DNA of 64,000 nt from the NCBI RefSeq assembly GCF_000091305.1, contig NC_013929.1, positions 1,798,001 through 1,862,000 of the forward strand. The letters are read 5' to 3'. Shown in pieces: positions 10,944-19,918 of the stretch (position 1 is its first letter; each line of letters opens with the position of its first letter). Under the pieces are notes generated by a model, which was not told where the DNA came from, did no database searches, and worked only from the letters and a program-made list of their open reading frames with translations. The stretch is from Streptomyces scabiei 87.22. Lineage in GTDB: Bacteria; Actinomycetota; Actinomycetes; Streptomycetales; Streptomycetaceae. The translations under genes were made by a program, and so were the position numbers.

Positions 10944-13900
10944 TGTCCGCCGTCACTCGCAACCAGGTGTTCACCGCAGTCCACACGGTCGGAGGGCTGC
11001 TGCCCGCCGACATGCTGGTCCGGATCTCCGAGGGCAAGGACGTCCCCGGCTCGAAGCCGGCCGACTACGGCCTGCCGTCCTCCCGCTCGGTCCGCGACGA
11101 GGCCGAACGCAGCTGGGAGTACCTGAAGCCGCTCTGGCGCGAGCTGCGCAAGCACCTGCCCGAGGACCGGGAAACGGGCGACCCGGCGGCCGACCCGACC
11201 GGCCGCGCCGGCACTGACTGGCTGGCCCCGCTCTGGCGGGAGCTGGGCTTCGGCCCGCTGACTCAGGTCGGGGCAGCAGGCATCCCCGCCGACTCGGACA
11301 CGGAGAAGAAGTTCCCGGTCTCCCACCGCTGGCGGCACGCGCTGATCCACCAGACGCCCTGGAACGCCAACCTGGACAAGCGCCCCGGCGGCGCGGGCAC
11401 GGTCCCGCCGCAGTCCATGCTCCAGGAGTGCCTGAACCGCACGGAGGCCCACCTGTGGGGCGTCCTCACGAACGGCCGCCAGGTCCGCCTGCTGCGTGAC
11501 TCCAGCGCACTGGCCACGGCCTCGTACGTCGAGTTCGATCTCGAAGCGATCTTCGACGGCGAACTGTTCAGCGAGTTCGTGCTGCTGTACCGGGTGCTGC
11601 ATGTGTCGCGGTTCGAGGTGGCGGAGGACGCGCCGCCGTCCGCGTGCCGACTGGAAAAGTGGCGCACGGAGGCCATCGCCTCCGGCACCCGCGCCCTGGA
11701 CCAGCTCCGCAAGGGCGTCCAGGACGCGATCACCGCGCTGGGCACGGGCTTCCTGCGGCACCCGGAGAACACGGCCCTGCGCGAGGACGTCCGCCCGAAG
11801 CCCCTCCAGGCCGCGCTGCTGCGGCTCGTCTACCGCCTGCTGTTCGTCTTCGTGGCCGAGGACCGCGACGCCCTGCTGTCGCCGAAGGCGGACCCGCAGG
11901 CACGCGAGCGGTACGAGGCGTACTTCTCGTCGGCCCGCCTGCGCGCCCACGCGAGGAAGCGGCGGGGTACGGCCCACGGTGACCTGTACGAGGCCCTGCG
12001 CATCGTCCTCGACGCCCTCGGTGACGAGGCGGGCCGCCCCGAACTGGGCCTGCCCGGCCTCGGCGGCCTCTTCAACGACACGGACGCGGACGCCCCGCTG
12101 CGCGGCCTGAAGCTCTCCAACGAGGCGCTGCTGACGGCCGTACGGCACTTGTCGCAGGTGCGGGACGGCAGCTCGGGCCGCTGGCGGGCGATCGACTACC
12201 GGCACCTGGACGCGGAGGAGCTGGGCTCCGTCTACGAGTCCCTGCTGGAGCTGGAACCGAAGCACAGCACGGCCGACCGTACGTTCACGCTGGTCGAGGT
12301 GGCGGGCAACACCCGTAAGACGACGGGTAGTTACTACACCCCGTCCTCGCTCATCGAGTGCTTGCTGGACTCGACTCTGGACCCGGTGATACGGGACGCG
12401 GTGAAGAGGGGCGAGGAGGCGGCGTCGAAGTCGGGGGCGACCGACCCCGCGGACGCGATCGTGAACGAGCTGCTTTCGCTTACGGTGTGCGACCCGGCGT
12501 GCGGCTCGGGGCACTTCCTGGTTGCATCGGCGAGGCGCATCGCCAAGCAGGTGGCAGCGGTACGGGAGCGGAACCCCGAGCCGACTCTGGATGCGGTGCG
12601 CCATGCGCTGCACGAGGTCGTCGCCCGCTGCATCTACGGCGTGGACCTCAACCCAATGGCGGTGGAGCTGGCCAAGGTGTCGCTGTGGCTTGAGGCGTTG
12701 GAGCCCGGGAAGCCGCTCGGATTCCTTGACGCGCATGTGAAGCATGGCAACGGGTTGATCGGAGCAACGCCGAAGCTGCTGCGGGACGGGATTCCCGACG
12801 ACGCGTTTATCGCCACCGAGGGCGACGACAAGAAGCACGCCAAGGCTCTGGAGAAGATCAACCAACAGGAACGGGTCGGACAGGGCAGCCTCTTCGATCT
12901 CGGCGACGAGGCGGTCCAGGTCGCCAACACCGTCTTCGCCAGTGGGCTTCGGTCCATCACGCTGGCTCAGGCGGAGGAGTTGGCGGACGTGCGCCGCCAA
13001 GAGGAGGCGTACGAGGAGTGGGCCGGCTCCTCGGCGTACCAGCGTGCCCGGCGTGTCGCCGACGCCTGGTGTGCGGCGTTCGTGTGGCTCAAGACGCCGG
13101 AGGCTCCGCGCGCGGTGACGCACTCGGTGTTCAAGGCGCTGGAGGACGCGAGTGGCGGTGGTGTCGCTGCGGAGACACAGGCCGAGATCAAGTGTCTGCG
13201 CGACCAGTACAGCTTCTTCCATTGGCACTTGGAATTCCCCGAGGTCTTCTCCGTCCCCGAGAATGGCCAGGGTGTGTCCCCTGCGACTGGCTGGGCTGGC
13301 GGCTTCGACTCCGTGGTCGGTAACCCGCCATGGGACAGCGTGGAGTTCCCCGAGCTGGAGTTCTTCGCCCACCGCGCGCCTGAGATCGCCAAGGCATCCC
13401 GTACGTCCGTGCGCAAGAAGATGATCGAAGCACTCAAGGACTCCCCGTACACGCTTCCGCTGCACCAGGAGTTCGAGGCCGGCAAACGGAAGGTGTACGC
13501 AGAGAGCCACTTCCTGCGGCATTCAGGGCGAGTTCCGTTGACTGGGCAGGGGAACCTGAATACCTATGCCGTCTTTACGGAGACAGACCGCATGCTGCTC
13601 GGGCCGAAGGGGCGGGCGGGAGTGATTGTACCGACGGGGATCGTGACGGACGCACGGACGCAGTACTTCTCGAAAGATCTGGTGCGGAGCGGGTCGATCG
13701 CCATGTTGTACGACTTCGAGAACCGCGCCGGCCTCTTCCCGGCCGTGGACTCCCGCATGAAGTTTAGCATTCTATCCGTCACCGGCCGACTTTTGCGTGA
13801 ATCGACTGCACGGTTCGCATTCTTTCTCCATGACCCGACCGAATTGGATGATCCGGAGAAAGCCTTCGCGCTGACACCGGATGAGATTGAGCTCCTCAAT

Positions 13901-14974
13901 CCGAACACCGGGACACTTCCGGTCTTCAGGTCCCGACGCGATGCCGAGATCACGCTGAGCATGTACCATCGCTTTCCCGTCATGATCAGGACGGCGCAGG
14001 CAAATGGAAACCCATGGGGCGTGTCATTCATGCAGGGTTTGTTTAACATCTCCCATGATTCTAGCCTGCTTCACTCCCGCGAGGCTCTGGAATCTGACGG
14101 CTGGACCCTTGACGGAAATATCTTCCGGAAGGGGAGAGATCAAATGCTCCCTCTATACGAGGGACGCATGGGACATCAGTACTCTCACCGCTTCGGCGAC
14201 TCGAAAGGAGGCTCCGAGTCGACCACCACGCAACTGGAATCCGCTGAATACGTGGTGCAGCCGCAATATTGGACCTCGTCCGAAGACACTCATGTCCGGC
14301 ATACACGTCGCCGCTTTGACTGCACAACCGGAATGCTTGGTCATCGACGTGTAGCGCGAAGCAATGACGAACGCACATGCATCGCCACAATCATCCCGTG
14401 GGGATCCGCTTCGTATGGATGGATTCTATCTGCCGGTCCCTCAGCGAATAATCTGGCCCTCCTTGAAGCCACCTTCAACTCCTTTCCTTACGACTACGCT
14501 TTGAGGAATAGCCTCAGCCAGCCCAGCATCCCAAAGGGTACCTCTGAGCAGATTCCAGTCCCGCCACCTGACGCTCTCACACGCTTCCGGGCATTCATTA
14601 TCCCGCGAGTGCTTGAACTTACTTTCACTTCGTATGACCTTACTTCGTTCGGTCGCGACCTCGGCCACACCGGCCAACCTTTCCGTTGGGACGAAAATCG
14701 CCGCCAAGTGATCAGAGCCGAACTAGATGCCCTCTTCTTCCACCTCTACGGCATCTCCCGCGAGGACGCCGACTACATCCTCGACACCTTCCCCATCGTC
14801 CGCCGCAAAGACGAGGCCAAGTACGGCTCCTACCGCACCAAGGAATTGATCCTCGCCGAGTACGACCGAATGGCCGCCGCTGGTCTCACCCTCAACAACC
14901 CTTTGGTGGACGGCGAGAACTACACCTCCACCCTCACACCACCTCCGGGCCACGGCCCACGCCACCCTGCCTGA
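10943..14974 (+). CDS. drmMI-like: PglX/DrmMI-like adenine-specific DNA methylase (Eco57I type)
   Basis: 1343 residues. The catalytic core carries YYTPSSLIECLL, SAM motif I CDPACGSGHFLVASAR (~516), GVDLNPMAVELAKVSLWLEA and catalytic motif IV GNPPWDS (~793), as in large single-chain N6-adenine methylases of BREX (PglX) and DISARM (DrmMI). These mark self DNA and often take part in defence. The ATG overlaps the DrmD-like stop. The last third, presumed target recognition, is clearly less GC-rich: the 60-base line at 14041 is about 53% GC against about 78% at 12001. It also has AT-ending codons unlike its neighbours, suggesting that this part was exchanged. The final ~80 codons return to normal composition. 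Confidence 0.88.
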   Translation: MSAVTRNQVFTAVHTVGGLLPADMLVRISEGKDVPGSKPADYGLPSSRSVRDEAERSWEYLKPLWRELRKHLPEDRETGDPAADPTGRAGTDWLAPLWRELGFGPLTQVGAAGIPADSDTEKKFPVSHRWRHALIHQTPWNANLDKRPGGAGTVPPQSMLQECLNRTEAHLWGVLTNGRQVRLLRDSSALATASYVEFDLEAIFDGELFSEFVLLYRVLHVSRFEVAEDAPPSACRLEKWRTEAIASGTRALDQLRKGVQDAITALGTGFLRHPENTALREDVRPKPLQAALLRLVYRLLFVFVAEDRDALLSPKADPQARERYEAYFSSARLRAHARKRRGTAHGDLYEALRIVLDALGDEAGRPELGLPGLGGLFNDTDADAPLRGLKLSNEALLTAVRHLSQVRDGSSGRWRAIDYRHLDAEELGSVYESLLELEPKHSTADRTFTLVEVAGNTRKTTGSYYTPSSLIECLLDSTLDPVIRDAVKRGEEAASKSGATDPADAIVNELLSLTVCDPACGSGHFLVASARRIAKQVAAVRERNPEPTLDAVRHALHEVVARCIYGVDLNPMAVELAKVSLWLEALEPGKPLGFLDAHVKHGNGLIGATPKLLRDGIPDDAFIATEGDDKKHAKALEKINQQERVGQGSLFDLGDEAVQVANTVFASGLRSITLAQAEELADVRRQEEAYEEWAGSSAYQRARRVADAWCAAFVWLKTPEAPRAVTHSVFKALEDASGGGVAAETQAEIKCLRDQYSFFHWHLEFPEVFSVPENGQGVSPATGWAGGFDSVVGNPPWDSVEFPELEFFAHRAPEIAKASRTSVRKKMIEALKDSPYTLPLHQEFEAGKRKVYAESHFLRHSGRVPLTGQGNLNTYAVFTETDRMLLGPKGRAGVIVPTGIVTDARTQYFSKDLVRSGSIAMLYDFENRAGLFPAVDSRMKFSILSVTGRLLRESTARFAFFLHDPTELDDPEKAFALTPDEIELLNPNTGTLPVFRSRRDAEITLSMYHRFPVMIRTAQANGNPWGVSFMQGLFNISHDSSLLHSREALESDGWTLDGNIFRKGRDQMLPLYEGRMGHQYSHRFGDSKGGSESTTTQLESAEYVVQPQYWTSSEDTHVRHTRRRFDCTTGMLGHRRVARSNDERTCIATIIPWGSASYGWILSAGPSANNLALLEATFNSFPYDYALRNSLSQPSIPKGTSEQIPVPPPDALTRFRAFIIPRVLELTFTSYDLTSFGRDLGHTGQPFRWDENRRQVIRAELDALFFHLYGISREDADYILDTFPIVRRKDEAKYGSYRTKELILAEYDRMAAAGLTLNNPLVDGENYTSTLTPPPGHGPRHPA

Positions 14975-15039
14975 CAGCTCTCGACGACCTGACCTGGCGA
15001 GTCACCCACTCGTGCATCAATCCACGTCCCAGGGGGACC

Positions 15040-16173
15040 ATGAGCAACCCGCAGCAGCCCGATCGGCTTCCCTCGGACTACGAACTCGCGGCGTGGCAGG
15101 CCGTCCAGCAGTTCAAGGGCCGCCCGCTGTCGCGAGGGATGAGTATCGCCGGCGAGCAAGTCGCCAACGGCGTCACGGCCCTCGGCAAGCGTGCCGCGAA
15201 ACAACTGGAGAACCACCCACGGGCCAAGTCGGCGGTCTCACGTGGACAGCAGGCCGTCGCCAAGGGCGCTCAAAAGGTCGGGGCTGGGGCGCGCGGAGCC
15301 GCCGACGCCCTCCCGGAGTGGAGCGGCACTGCCTTTCAGTCCGTGCGCCAGACCGTGGGGCGGGCCGCGCGTGCGGGCCTCTCGTCCAAGCGCGTGGTTG
15401 CGCTCCACACGAAGCGCGGGCACGACGTCGCCTCGCTGCGCGACGTGCGCCGCCTCGATCTCGAACAGGTCGACGCGGTGCGCGGACGGGCGGCGAGCTG
15501 GTACTACCCGGCTGCTGCAGCTCTCTCGGGAGCAAGTGCGGGGCTGGTGATCTCAGGTGGAGAGCTCGTCATCGCCGCCTCCGCCGGCGCTGCGGCAGCG
15601 CCTTCCGGGGGTGCGATCGCGGGCGCTTTCGCCGCCGATACCGCAGCTGTACTCGGACTCGCGTCCCGCGCCGTCGGCCATGTCTCGCTGTTCTACGGCT
15701 ACGACCCCGAAGAGCCTGCCGAGAAACTCTTCGTGATGTCCGTAGTCAACGTCGGCACGGCGAGTTCGGCCACCGCCAAGAACGCCGCGATGGCCGACAT
15801 CTCGCGGCTCACCCAGGCGCTCTTCCGCGGCAAGGCATGGGACGTTCTGAACGACGCGTTCGTCACCAAGGTCTCCCAGCAGTTCGCTAAAGCATTCGGA
15901 TTTCGTCTCACCAAGAAGGGGCTCGGCAAGGCCGTACCCGCATTCGGGATCGTCATGGGAGGCGCCTTCAACTGGACCACTCTGGAAGGGATCGTCGATG
16001 CCGCCGACATGGCGTACCGACGACGGTTCCTCCTGGACAAGTACCCGCATCTCGCTGACGAGGAAAAATTCTCAGCGTTTCCCGACGGCGTCCAGGACGT
16101 CCCGGACGACGCCGACGAGAAGATCAGCCTGCTCGACGAGATTGCCGAGGCGGGCGGACCAGACCTCCACTGA
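15040..16173 (+). CDS. EcsC-family protein
   Basis: 377 residues from ATG 15040 behind AGGGGG. The first ~125 residues are basic and Ala-rich with amphipathic-looking heptads. A hydrophobic stretch at ~165-215 (YYPAAAALSGASAGLVIS, then small-residue-rich) could insert in or lie on the membrane. The C-terminal half has the EcsC signature: SHxxxFYGYDP-like motif, PAFGIVMGGAFNWTTLEGIV and ADMAYRRRFLLDKYP. EcsC is a broadly distributed family of poorly known biochemical role, recently seen fused to or near defence genes. It follows the methylase by 65 bp in the same direction and is probably co-transcribed. It is not a standard DISARM component. Confidence 0.75.
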   Translation: MSNPQQPDRLPSDYELAAWQAVQQFKGRPLSRGMSIAGEQVANGVTALGKRAAKQLENHPRAKSAVSRGQQAVAKGAQKVGAGARGAADALPEWSGTAFQSVRQTVGRAARAGLSSKRVVALHTKRGHDVASLRDVRRLDLEQVDAVRGRAASWYYPAAAALSGASAGLVISGGELVIAASAGAAAAPSGGAIAGAFAADTAAVLGLASRAVGHVSLFYGYDPEEPAEKLFVMSVVNVGTASSATAKNAAMADISRLTQALFRGKAWDVLNDAFVTKVSQQFAKAFGFRLTKKGLGKAVPAFGIVMGGAFNWTTLEGIVDAADMAYRRRFLLDKYPHLADEEKFSAFPDGVQDVPDDADEKISLLDEIAEAGGPDLH

Positions 16174-16418
16174 CCCGATGTCCCGGCGGCGAACGTCATC
16201 ACGCGACCGCTGGGACGGGCACGGCTCCGGCCCCGGGCCACTAATCCACGAACGCGAGCGCTCCTCACACCTGACTGCGAAGCAAGGTCGCGTTACGCCC
16301 CTGGATTCGCACAGCGCACGACCTGCTCAGGTACACCTCCACCCTGACCACCCCCAGGCAAAAACCCCCGCCACCCGGCCTGACCCAACCGTCGTCGCTG
16401 CCCAAGCCAGGAGCCAGG

Positions 16419-19265
16419 ATGGTCTCACCCACCTCCGAAGAAGACACCCGCAAGGTTCAGACGGCGGTCATCGGTCGGGCCGAGTCGGACTGGCCAGTGT
16501 TCCTGCCTTACGACCACGACGACTTCGACCGGTTCATGCGGGGCCGGACCCGCGACGACTTCTACTGCGGCGTCCTGCTCGGCGGCTGTGGCAAGAAGCT
16601 CACGCCCAAGCGGTACACCGAGAAGAAGTGCCACTTCGCCCACCGCCCGCCCGTCCACTGCCGCCGCACCGCAATGGGCGAGTCCAGCGCCGACCACCTC
16701 TACATTGGCCAGGCCCTGGCCGAATGGCTCGCCCGGCAGAACCACCGGAAAGCCAAGGCGTCGTACCGAACGGTCGGGGACAGGCCGGGCGGAACCGTGG
16801 ACTTCCGGCTGTCCGGCGGGCGACAGTTCGTACGCGTACAGATGGCCCGGCTGGGCCTCCGGCAGTGGCGGCAGGAGGCGGAAGACCTCGCCAGGGGAGC
16901 CGACAGCGTCGAGTGGTTGTTCGGCCCGGACAGCATGCTCGCCTACGACCGGGTGGAGACCCACGGCTACGCAATTCGCGTCGAGTGCCGGACCGTCGGT
17001 GTCACGCGTGAGGTACGCGTCGGAACCCAGCTTCCGGGCGGCACCATCGAGTGGACGACGTTGTCCGAGTGCTCGATGACACGCGCGGGCATCGTCACGC
17101 CGAGCCTGGCGCACACACCCGAGGGCATCATGCCGCGTTCAGCCGAGGCAGCCACCACACCCGCCCAGGTCTCCTTCCGGCTGGCCGACGACACCGTGGC
17201 CTTCACCAGGGCCGCACCACGGAACGACGTATCCCCACCGGCCGGAACCACAGGGCGTGTCTACGACGCGGACATTCAGCCCATGGGCGCGGCAGTACTC
17301 CGGGCGCGCATCGTCCTTCCCTTGATCACTCCGGCCCCCAATCCGTCCAGGGTGTACCTCCTCGGGGACGGAGTGACGCTGACCCCTCTAGGCGTCGGCG
17401 CCACGAAAGAAGCCCCTGCCTGGCTCCTTCTTGCGAGCCGGGCGCGACGCCTCAACGCCCGGGAGGCTGCCGCCTGGAGCGGACTCAAGCCAGCGCTGCC
17501 GGAGTCGGCGGTGACCGGCCCCACCCAGACCGTCCGGCCCGCGCCGGCGCCCGCCGTGCCACGACCACGCCTCAGCGACCGCGAGATCGTCGCCTCCCTC
17601 CGGCAGAACCTGGAGCGCACCGCCCGCTCCCGTGGCCGAATCACCTGGCCCACGCTCGTCCGGGCGATGGGGGACGGCGCAGAGCCGATCACACCGGAAC
17701 GCCGCCTCAAGCTCCTCGTGGCAATGGACTTCCCCCGTGCCCAGGACAGGCCAGTGCTGTCCTCGCTGCTCACCACCGACGGCGATGGACCGGCCCCCTT
17801 CTTCGCCGATGTGCTCACCGAACTGGGCTGGGCACCAGGCACATCCTCACAGGACGTTCATCGGATCCATCTGCACGAGCTGGAGCGGGCGTACCGGCTC
17901 TGTGGCGCGAGCCCGGCCGAGGCTTCGCCAGGCGGGAAAGTAGCGGAGACCCCGCCCGCGTCTCCACGTCATCCACAGGTGGTGCGAGAGCCTCAGAAGC
18001 CCCAAAATGCCCGCGGGCCGATCTCACCCGCCGGCCTTCCCACGCTTCAACTCGTACTCGCATTGCGTGAGCACCTCAGAGCACGCGCGAGGAACGGCGC
18101 CGCCGACGTGACCTGGCGTGAGCTCTCGGAGGCGACGGGGTTCGCCTTCCGACTTCTCTCGGACGAGCGGTGCGCCAATCTCCTGTTCCGCGTGGACGAG
18201 CCACTCCAGGACCGGGGCCTCATGTACGCGGCCCTTGTCGTGGCCGACGACGGCAAGCCACTGCCGTACTTCGCGACGATCCTTCAGCGGCATGGCCGCC
18301 CGGTACCGGGCCTCCCGAGCGAGGTGCACTGGGCCAGGCAACTGGAGGTGGGCCGAATCCGCGACGTGTACACGGACGCCGAGCGCCAGCGGAAGGCCGC
18401 CGAAACAGCACCGGCCGATGCCACAGCCCCTGTGGCTCCATCGGTCTCCGTACCCCAGGCCGACGTTTCCGAAGCCGCGGCCATCGGCACACTCACGGGG
18501 CTCCGCTGGCGATTCGACAGAGCCCGTCAGACCGGCGACCTCGCCGAAGCCAAGCAAGTCTGGCAGGCGGCGGGCAGGCTCTACGGTACGAAACTGACGC
18601 CTGAGAACCAGGCCGAGCACCGCAACCACCTGCGCGACATGAGCGAATGGGTCCGGGACCGCGAGAACGAGAACGTCCTGGCGGAACTCCGTCCTTTGCT
18701 CGACAACCTTTCACGGAGGGACGGAGGCGCAGCGGCCAGCACCCTTCGTGACGGCCTGAACAGGGCGAAGGAACTGAAGAGGAAGTACCGCGGCAAGCTG
18801 CCGGAGGACCTCCAAGCAGTCCTCCGCGCCTGCGGGGAACGACTCGACGAGCTGACCGCGTCGCTGAGTGAGGTGAGCGCCCATGATCCCAAGACGGACC
18901 GCGAGTCCCGGCCGAGCGGGGAGAAGCTCTCTGAACTCGCGGCCGTCGTGCGCACCGCACTGGAAGACGCCGCACGCGGTGGCACCACCACGACCTGGTC
19001 CGCCCTCCGGCACCGTCAGGGCGCCGAACTTCCGCACCTGCACCCGGACGACCAGGGGGAGGTACTGGTCCTCGCCGACGCGGACACCCCGATGAGCGAG
19101 CCGCTTCTCTCCGCTCTGGTGACCACGAACAACGGCGAGCAGCACCCGCTGTACCGGCACGTGGCCTACTCGCTCGGCCGAGAGCTGCCCGTGCCGCAGG
19201 ACGAGTTGCACGCTCAGTGGCAGCTCGATGTCCTGAGGCTCTACGGCCTATGGAAGCACCGCTGA
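16419..19265 (+). CDS. CoiA-like nuclease-domain protein with three copies of a ~110-residue domain
   Basis: 948 residues from ATG 16419 behind AGGAG. Residues ~45-180 resemble competence protein CoiA: cysteine pair YCGVLLGGCGKKL, KKCHFAHRP, GESSADHLYIGQALAEWL and TVDFRLSGGRQFVRVQMARL, the order expected of a CoiA/restriction-endonuclease-like fold. The rest is dominated by a domain repeated at residues ~385-497, ~544-655 and ~836-946. Each copy has a basic helix (ASLRQNLERTARSRG, LALREHLRARARNG, AVVRTALEDAARGG), a T-W-x-x-L turn, a leucine helix, a conserved L-S-x-L/A-L-V/T-x-D/N-x-G motif with a following P-x-x/Y-F/R strand, and a final aromatic helix. A helical linker joins copies 2 and 3. 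The repeat may be a DNA- or protein-binding module; function unknown. It is separated from the EcsC gene by 245 bp with no gene visible. Confidence 0.7.
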   Translation: MVSPTSEEDTRKVQTAVIGRAESDWPVFLPYDHDDFDRFMRGRTRDDFYCGVLLGGCGKKLTPKRYTEKKCHFAHRPPVHCRRTAMGESSADHLYIGQALAEWLARQNHRKAKASYRTVGDRPGGTVDFRLSGGRQFVRVQMARLGLRQWRQEAEDLARGADSVEWLFGPDSMLAYDRVETHGYAIRVECRTVGVTREVRVGTQLPGGTIEWTTLSECSMTRAGIVTPSLAHTPEGIMPRSAEAATTPAQVSFRLADDTVAFTRAAPRNDVSPPAGTTGRVYDADIQPMGAAVLRARIVLPLITPAPNPSRVYLLGDGVTLTPLGVGATKEAPAWLLLASRARRLNAREAAAWSGLKPALPESAVTGPTQTVRPAPAPAVPRPRLSDREIVASLRQNLERTARSRGRITWPTLVRAMGDGAEPITPERRLKLLVAMDFPRAQDRPVLSSLLTTDGDGPAPFFADVLTELGWAPGTSSQDVHRIHLHELERAYRLCGASPAEASPGGKVAETPPASPRHPQVVREPQKPQNARGPISPAGLPTLQLVLALREHLRARARNGAADVTWRELSEATGFAFRLLSDERCANLLFRVDEPLQDRGLMYAALVVADDGKPLPYFATILQRHGRPVPGLPSEVHWARQLEVGRIRDVYTDAERQRKAAETAPADATAPVAPSVSVPQADVSEAAAIGTLTGLRWRFDRARQTGDLAEAKQVWQAAGRLYGTKLTPENQAEHRNHLRDMSEWVRDRENENVLAELRPLLDNLSRRDGGAAASTLRDGLNRAKELKRKYRGKLPEDLQAVLRACGERLDELTASLSEVSAHDPKTDRESRPSGEKLSELAAVVRTALEDAARGGTTTTWSALRHRQGAELPHLHPDDQGEVLVLADADTPMSEPLLSALVTTNNGEQHPLYRHVAYSLGRELPVPQDELHAQWQLDVLRLYGLWKHR

Positions 19266-19271
19266 CTTCGT

Positions 19272-19460
19272 TCAGGCGTCCGCCGTGTACCGCACGAGCA
19301 GCGTCCAGCCCTCGCGGCCGACCGTGAAGGGTCGGCACTCCAGGTACTTGGAGTCCCGCACGTGGATGGCCTGTTCGGTGACGGCGACCTCAACGCAGTC
19401 GTCCCCTGGCCACCGCTGTCTCACACAGGGCGTCCCTGCTGTACGCCGCATCGACCACAG
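19272..19460 (-). pseudogene. DUF397 remnant with frameshift
   Basis: The reverse strand encodes a normal DUF397 C-terminus, DDCVEVAVTEQAIHVRDSKY followed by LECRPFTVGREGWTLL, ending at TGA 19274-19272. Upstream, the expected SSYSGGQGD segment is present only in another frame (AGCGGTGGCCAGGG). Compared with the intact DUF397 gene at 50.5 kb, one base is missing at about 19401-19406, and that upstream frame then meets a stop. No credible start remains. DUF397 proteins usually sit beside XRE-DUF5753 regulators; none is adjacent here. Confidence 0.7.
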
Positions 19461-19524
19461 GACCAGCAGACCGTCCTGAGCCTCTCGCGAGCCGGTCGGC
19501 GTACGGACCGTTCGCCGCCCGCCG

Positions 19525-19767
19525 TCACTTGGGCTGCGCGGGGAGTTCGCTGACGAAGGTCCCCACGCCCGGGTGCATCTGCGCGAGACCCGCAGTCCGT
19601 AGCTCCGTCAACACGCGTCGTGCGGTCATCTGTGCGATGCCGAACTCGCTTTGAATCGCCAGAACACCCGGCAACTGTGATCCGGGCGGATAGGTACCGT
19701 CCGCGATCCGCCCCTCAACGACGGCGTAGACCTGCTTCCAGCGTGGTACGTCCGGCTCCCATTCCAT
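19525..19767 (-). CDS. Small GntR-family winged-helix regulator
   Basis: 80 residues, essentially only a GntR DNA-binding domain: WKQVYAVVEGRIADGTYPPG, then IAQMTARRVLTELRTAGL and HPGVGTFVSE. No ligand-binding domain follows. Such single-domain GntR proteins are common in Streptomyces and often control a divergent small operon. Here the divergent gene starts at 19919 and a CTAG-rich palindrome lies between. Likely an autoregulatory repressor of the 19919-20789 operon (inference). Confidence 0.85.
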   Translation of the reverse strand: MEWEPDVPRWKQVYAVVEGRIADGTYPPGSQLPGVLAIQSEFGIAQMTARRVLTELRTAGLAQMHPGVGTFVSELPAQPK

Positions 19768-19822
19768 GCCCTGGACGCTAGGCGGACCTATCGGGATGGG
19801 CGAGACGAGTTCGCCAATATCG

Positions 19823-19845
19823 CCTAGCTACCCTAGCTAGCTAGG
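19823..19845. promoter_or_regulatory. CTAG-rich operator between GntR gene and divergent operon
   Basis: The 14-bp palindrome CCTAGCTAGCTAGG occupies 19832-19845 and a half copy CCTAGCTA 19823-19830. CTAG is rare in Streptomyces DNA, so the cluster stands out. Its place between the small GntR gene and the divergent operon makes it the likely GntR site. Confidence 0.6.
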
Positions 19846-19918
19846 TCTACTCTATGCACAGAAGACCCCGGCGGCCTTGCAGGGCCCCGGGGCATGGCCA
19901 CCAGCCTCTGAGGAGCTG

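Noticed and set aside
10733..13522. 929-residue reverse frame opposite the large methylase
   Set aside because: Shadow; methylase motifs on the plus strand are decisive.
16174..16418. Small gene starting at ATG 16179
   Set aside because: The frame runs far into the CoiA-like gene, has poor codon bias and no ribosome site.
1594..19265. A drmC phospholipase-D nuclease gene
   Set aside because: No HxKxxxxD motif was seen in any frame of the operon; the CoiA-like gene occupies the last position.
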